From Rhodocista pekingensis (lineage in GTDB: Bacteria; Pseudomonadota; Alphaproteobacteria; Azospirillales; Azospirillaceae): a stretch of 64,000 nt of DNA. Where the stretch lies: contig NZ_JBHTCM010000025.1 in NCBI RefSeq assembly GCF_042665545.1, positions 1 through 64,000 of the forward strand, in the 5' to 3' direction. The notes below the pieces were generated by a model. The model did no database searches and had not been told where the DNA came from. It saw only the letters and a list, made by a program, of their open reading frames with translations. Shown piece after piece: positions 61,888 to 64,000 of the stretch (position 1 is its first letter; each line of letters begins with the position of its first letter). Both the position numbers and the translations under genes were made by a program.

Positions 61888-64000
61888 CTACCGGCCGGTG
61901 GCGGCGGGAAGCGTGGCGAAGCCCGAGCCGATCCGGGCATGCAGCCCGTCGCACTGGCCGAGCAGGGTCGACAGGCCGAGGGCCGAAGCCCAGGTCCGGG
62001 CCTGCGCCAGCATCTCCTGTGAGCGGCGGGCATCGCCCATCTGGCCGGCATGGCGGGCGGATTCCAGGCCGGCCCGCACGGCCACGAGACCCTGGTGGCG
62101 CCGTTCCGCCAGCGCCAGCGCGGCATCGGCGTCCCGCAGCGCCTCGAAATGGTTTCCCAGCCGCCCCATCGCCTGGGCACGCAGCAGGAGGATGTGCGCC
62201 TCGTGCGCCGCGGTCCGGCGCTGGCGCACCTGCGCCAGCCCCTTGTCGATCTGGCGCACGCCCTCCTCCGAGCCGTCGAGCGTGACCGTGACCAGCCCGG
62301 CCAGTGCCGTGGCCAGCCCGTAATGGATGCGCGACCCCGTCTGCTCCATGAGCTGGAGGGCGCGCCCGGCATAGCTGGCCGCCAGCTTCCAGCCGCCGGT
62401 CAGCAGATGGTCCTCGGCGATGAAGGTCCAGCAGAAGATGCGGCTGAAGGGGAACGGGCTTTCGGCGGCGTGCTCCTCGGCCGCGGCCAGATGGCGGCGG
62501 GCCGCGTCGATCTCGCCGATCTCGATCAGCCCGCGGGCCAGCCGCAGATCCAGCATCATATGGCTGTCCAGCGCCCAGTAGCGGCCCTGACGCTGTCCGG
62601 TCTGGGCTGCCACGGCGGCGGCGTGGCGCAGAATCGGCAGCGCCGCGCGGACATTGCCTGTCTCCAGCAGGATGTTGCCGTGATGCAGTTCGACCTCGAA
62701 ATGGGGCTCGCGGCCCCCCTGGGCGGCGCGTGAGGCCTCGACCGCGTGTTCGGCTGAGGTCACGGCGTCCCGCAGGCTGCCATAGGCCCAGTCGAAGGCG
62801 GAGCGCAGGAGCCAGGCGGCGCATTCGCGGTCGGGGTCGCCCAGCGTCCGGGCGATGCCGATGGCCCGGTCCAGCACGTCCGGTCCGTGCCCTTCCACCC
62901 CCAGCGGCATGGTCGCCCGGGCCAGCATCAGGCGCAGGTCGACGGCGCGGACCGGATCCCCCCCCTCCCCGCCCAGGCGGTCATGCGCGTCCACGGCTTT
63001 GCCGAGGAGATCGACCGCTTCGGAGGTGAGCGAAAGCTGGAACGCCTCCCGCCCCGCTTCCCCGCCGGCCTCCGCCGCCTTGGCCCAGGCCTCGCTCCGG
63101 TAAGCGTGGCGGGCGATCGCCGCCTTGCGTCCGGCAAGGTCGGCGAAGTCCGACGATTCCAGCAGGGTGACCAGACGCCCATGTATGGCGCGCCGGTCCC
63201 GGCGGGTCAGGGTGGCGTAGGCGGCTTCGTGCAGCAGCGCGTGGCGGAAGGAGTATTCGAGCCGCGGCAGCAGGCGGGTGTTGTCCAGGAAGTCGGCGTC
63301 GGCCAGCGCCGTCAGGATCTCCGCCAGCGTGGCCCGGTCGCAGCCGACGAGCGCCGCCAGCAGGGCGGCGTCGAAGGTGGCGCCGGCGACCGAGGCGGCC
63401 AGCAGCGTGGTGCGGTGCCGTTCGGGCAGCGTGTCGATGCGGGCGGCGAGCAGCGCCTGTACCGTTTCCGGCAGCCGGTCGTCGCCCAGTCCGCCCGGCC
63501 GGTAGTCGCCGGGAATGCCGGTCAGCCGGCCGCCGGCGACCATGCCGCGGACGCATTCCTGAAGGAAGAAGGGATTGCCCTGGGTCCGCCGCACCAGCGA
63601 GGCGCGCAGCTCGTCCAGGGCGGGATGCGAGCCGACCAGCGCGGCCGTCAGCTCCGCGGCGGCATCGTCGGGCAGCGGCTCCAGCTCCACGATCCGCACC
63701 CCTTCGGGCAGCCAGGACGGCACCTCCCGGGCGGTGCCGAGCAGGAACAGCGGCAGCGCCCCCACCAGCGGCACCAGCCGGTCCAGCACGGCGGCGGCGC
63801 TGCTGCCGGCCCAGTGCAGGTCTTCCGCCAGCAGCAGCAGCGGTGTCCGCCGGGCCGCGGCCCGGACCAGATCGCCCACGGCTTCTGCGGCCAGGACCAG
63901 CAGATCCTCCCCCTGTGCCGCGCCGGAACGCTCTTCTGCGGGCAGCAGCAGGTCGGCCAGGGTCTCGGCCGCCACCTTGCGCGCACCGTGGCCTTCGATC
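61888..64000 (-). CDS. AAA-type ATPase/TPR signalling protein, C-terminal part (cut by window edge)
   Basis: At least 703 residues lie in the window and the frame continues to the right edge without a stop; the GTG at 63975 is internal (preceded by IEGHGARK). The visible part begins inside an AAA_16-type NTPase domain (TPLLLLAEDLHWAGSSAAAVLDRL, a Walker B-like segment; then RRTQGNPFFLQECVRGM). A long helical TPR-like region follows to the end (LLGKAVDAHDRLG, LPILRHAAAVAAQTGQRQGRYWALDSHMML, and similar). Proteins with this C-terminal plan commonly carry an N-terminal class III adenylate/guanylate cyclase or kinase domain, which would be outside the window. The Walker A motif is also outside it. 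Confidence 0.8.
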   Translation of the reverse strand, partial: IEGHGARKVAAETLADLLLPAEERSGAAQGEDLLVLAAEAVGDLVRAAARRTPLLLLAEDLHWAGSSAAAVLDRLVPLVGALPLFLLGTAREVPSWLPEGVRIVELEPLPDDAAAELTAALVGSHPALDELRASLVRRTQGNPFFLQECVRGMVAGGRLTGIPGDYRPGGLGDDRLPETVQALLAARIDTLPERHRTTLLAASVAGATFDAALLAALVGCDRATLAEILTALADADFLDNTRLLPRLEYSFRHALLHEAAYATLTRRDRRAIHGRLVTLLESSDFADLAGRKAAIARHAYRSEAWAKAAEAGGEAGREAFQLSLTSEAVDLLGKAVDAHDRLGGEGGDPVRAVDLRLMLARATMPLGVEGHGPDVLDRAIGIARTLGDPDRECAAWLLRSAFDWAYGSLRDAVTSAEHAVEASRAAQGGREPHFEVELHHGNILLETGNVRAALPILRHAAAVAAQTGQRQGRYWALDSHMMLDLRLARGLIEIGEIDAARRHLAAAEEHAAESPFPFSRIFCWTFIAEDHLLTGGWKLAASYAGRALQLMEQTGSRIHYGLATALAGLVTVTLDGSEEGVRQIDKGLAQVRQRRTAAHEAHILLLRAQAMGRLGNHFEALRDADAALALAERRHQGLVAVRAGLESARHAGQMGDARRSQEMLAQARTWASALGLSTLLGQCDGLHARIGSGFATLPAATGR

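Overview
The window is very GC-rich DNA with dense, short-spaced operons and alphaproteobacterial gene families (FecI/FecR/TonB receptor, PAS_5-type PAS protein, RPA-family replication initiator, RHH_4 protein, bacteriophytochrome). The gene content suggests a Rhodospirillales or Azospirillaceae-like bacterium; this is an inference from families, not an identification. An iteron-type replication origin with a plasmid-type initiator lies in the middle, so the segment is probably part of a large plasmid or chromid rather than the main chromosome.

Layout. 1-1085: 5' end of galE and a PAS_5 gene, both on the minus strand. 1604-23846: one tightly coupled export locus, consisting of a 5360-residue cadherin/Ig-repeat surface protein with two DUF4347-like modules, a lipoprotein TolC-type channel, a HlyD-like adaptor, a GAF-like/TM/HlyD fusion and a PqqD-like/M50-protease/HlyD fusion. 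No ABC ATPase is present in this operon. 23871-26396: a hypothetical gene, an Xre-MbcA-ParS/RES toxin-antitoxin pair with paired operators, and a small secreted HExxH protein. 26419-28077: a beta-CASP metallo-beta-lactamase nuclease. 28267-33675: an iron-uptake set (fecI, fecR, fecA-like receptor, PepSY membrane protein, small PepSY protein) behind a Fur-box-like site. 33755-39385: a propionate/2-methylcitrate locus, with a divergent DUF2083 regulator, a hotdog thioesterase, prpD, prpC and prpB, closed by a terminator.

39443-43276: a bacteriophytochrome histidine kinase carrying the biliverdin cysteine, and a UDP-glucuronate decarboxylase. 43277-46628: the replication region, with an unknown gene, a DnaA box, an array of 18-bp iterons on a 22-bp period, and the RPA-type initiator. 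46600-50667: a DUF3445 haem oxygenase-like protein, an MFS exporter with an ABM-like tail, and an arabinose-5-phosphate isomerase. 50960-55158: six overlapping genes of unknown function (cytoplasmic helical proteins followed by small membrane coiled-coil proteins), followed by a FemAB/GNAT-like gene.

56243-61220 (minus strand): the most interesting unit. A 55-residue candidate RiPP precursor, absent from simple ORF scans, precedes a YcaO cyclodehydratase/thioamidation-type enzyme, a TfuA protein, a Crp/Fnr regulator that overlaps tfuA, and an ABC exporter. Upstream is a perfect TGTGA-N6-TCACA site placed for class II activation of a divergent RHH gene, so the Crp protein of the operon probably controls the locus. 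The window closes inside a large AAA/TPR signalling protein.
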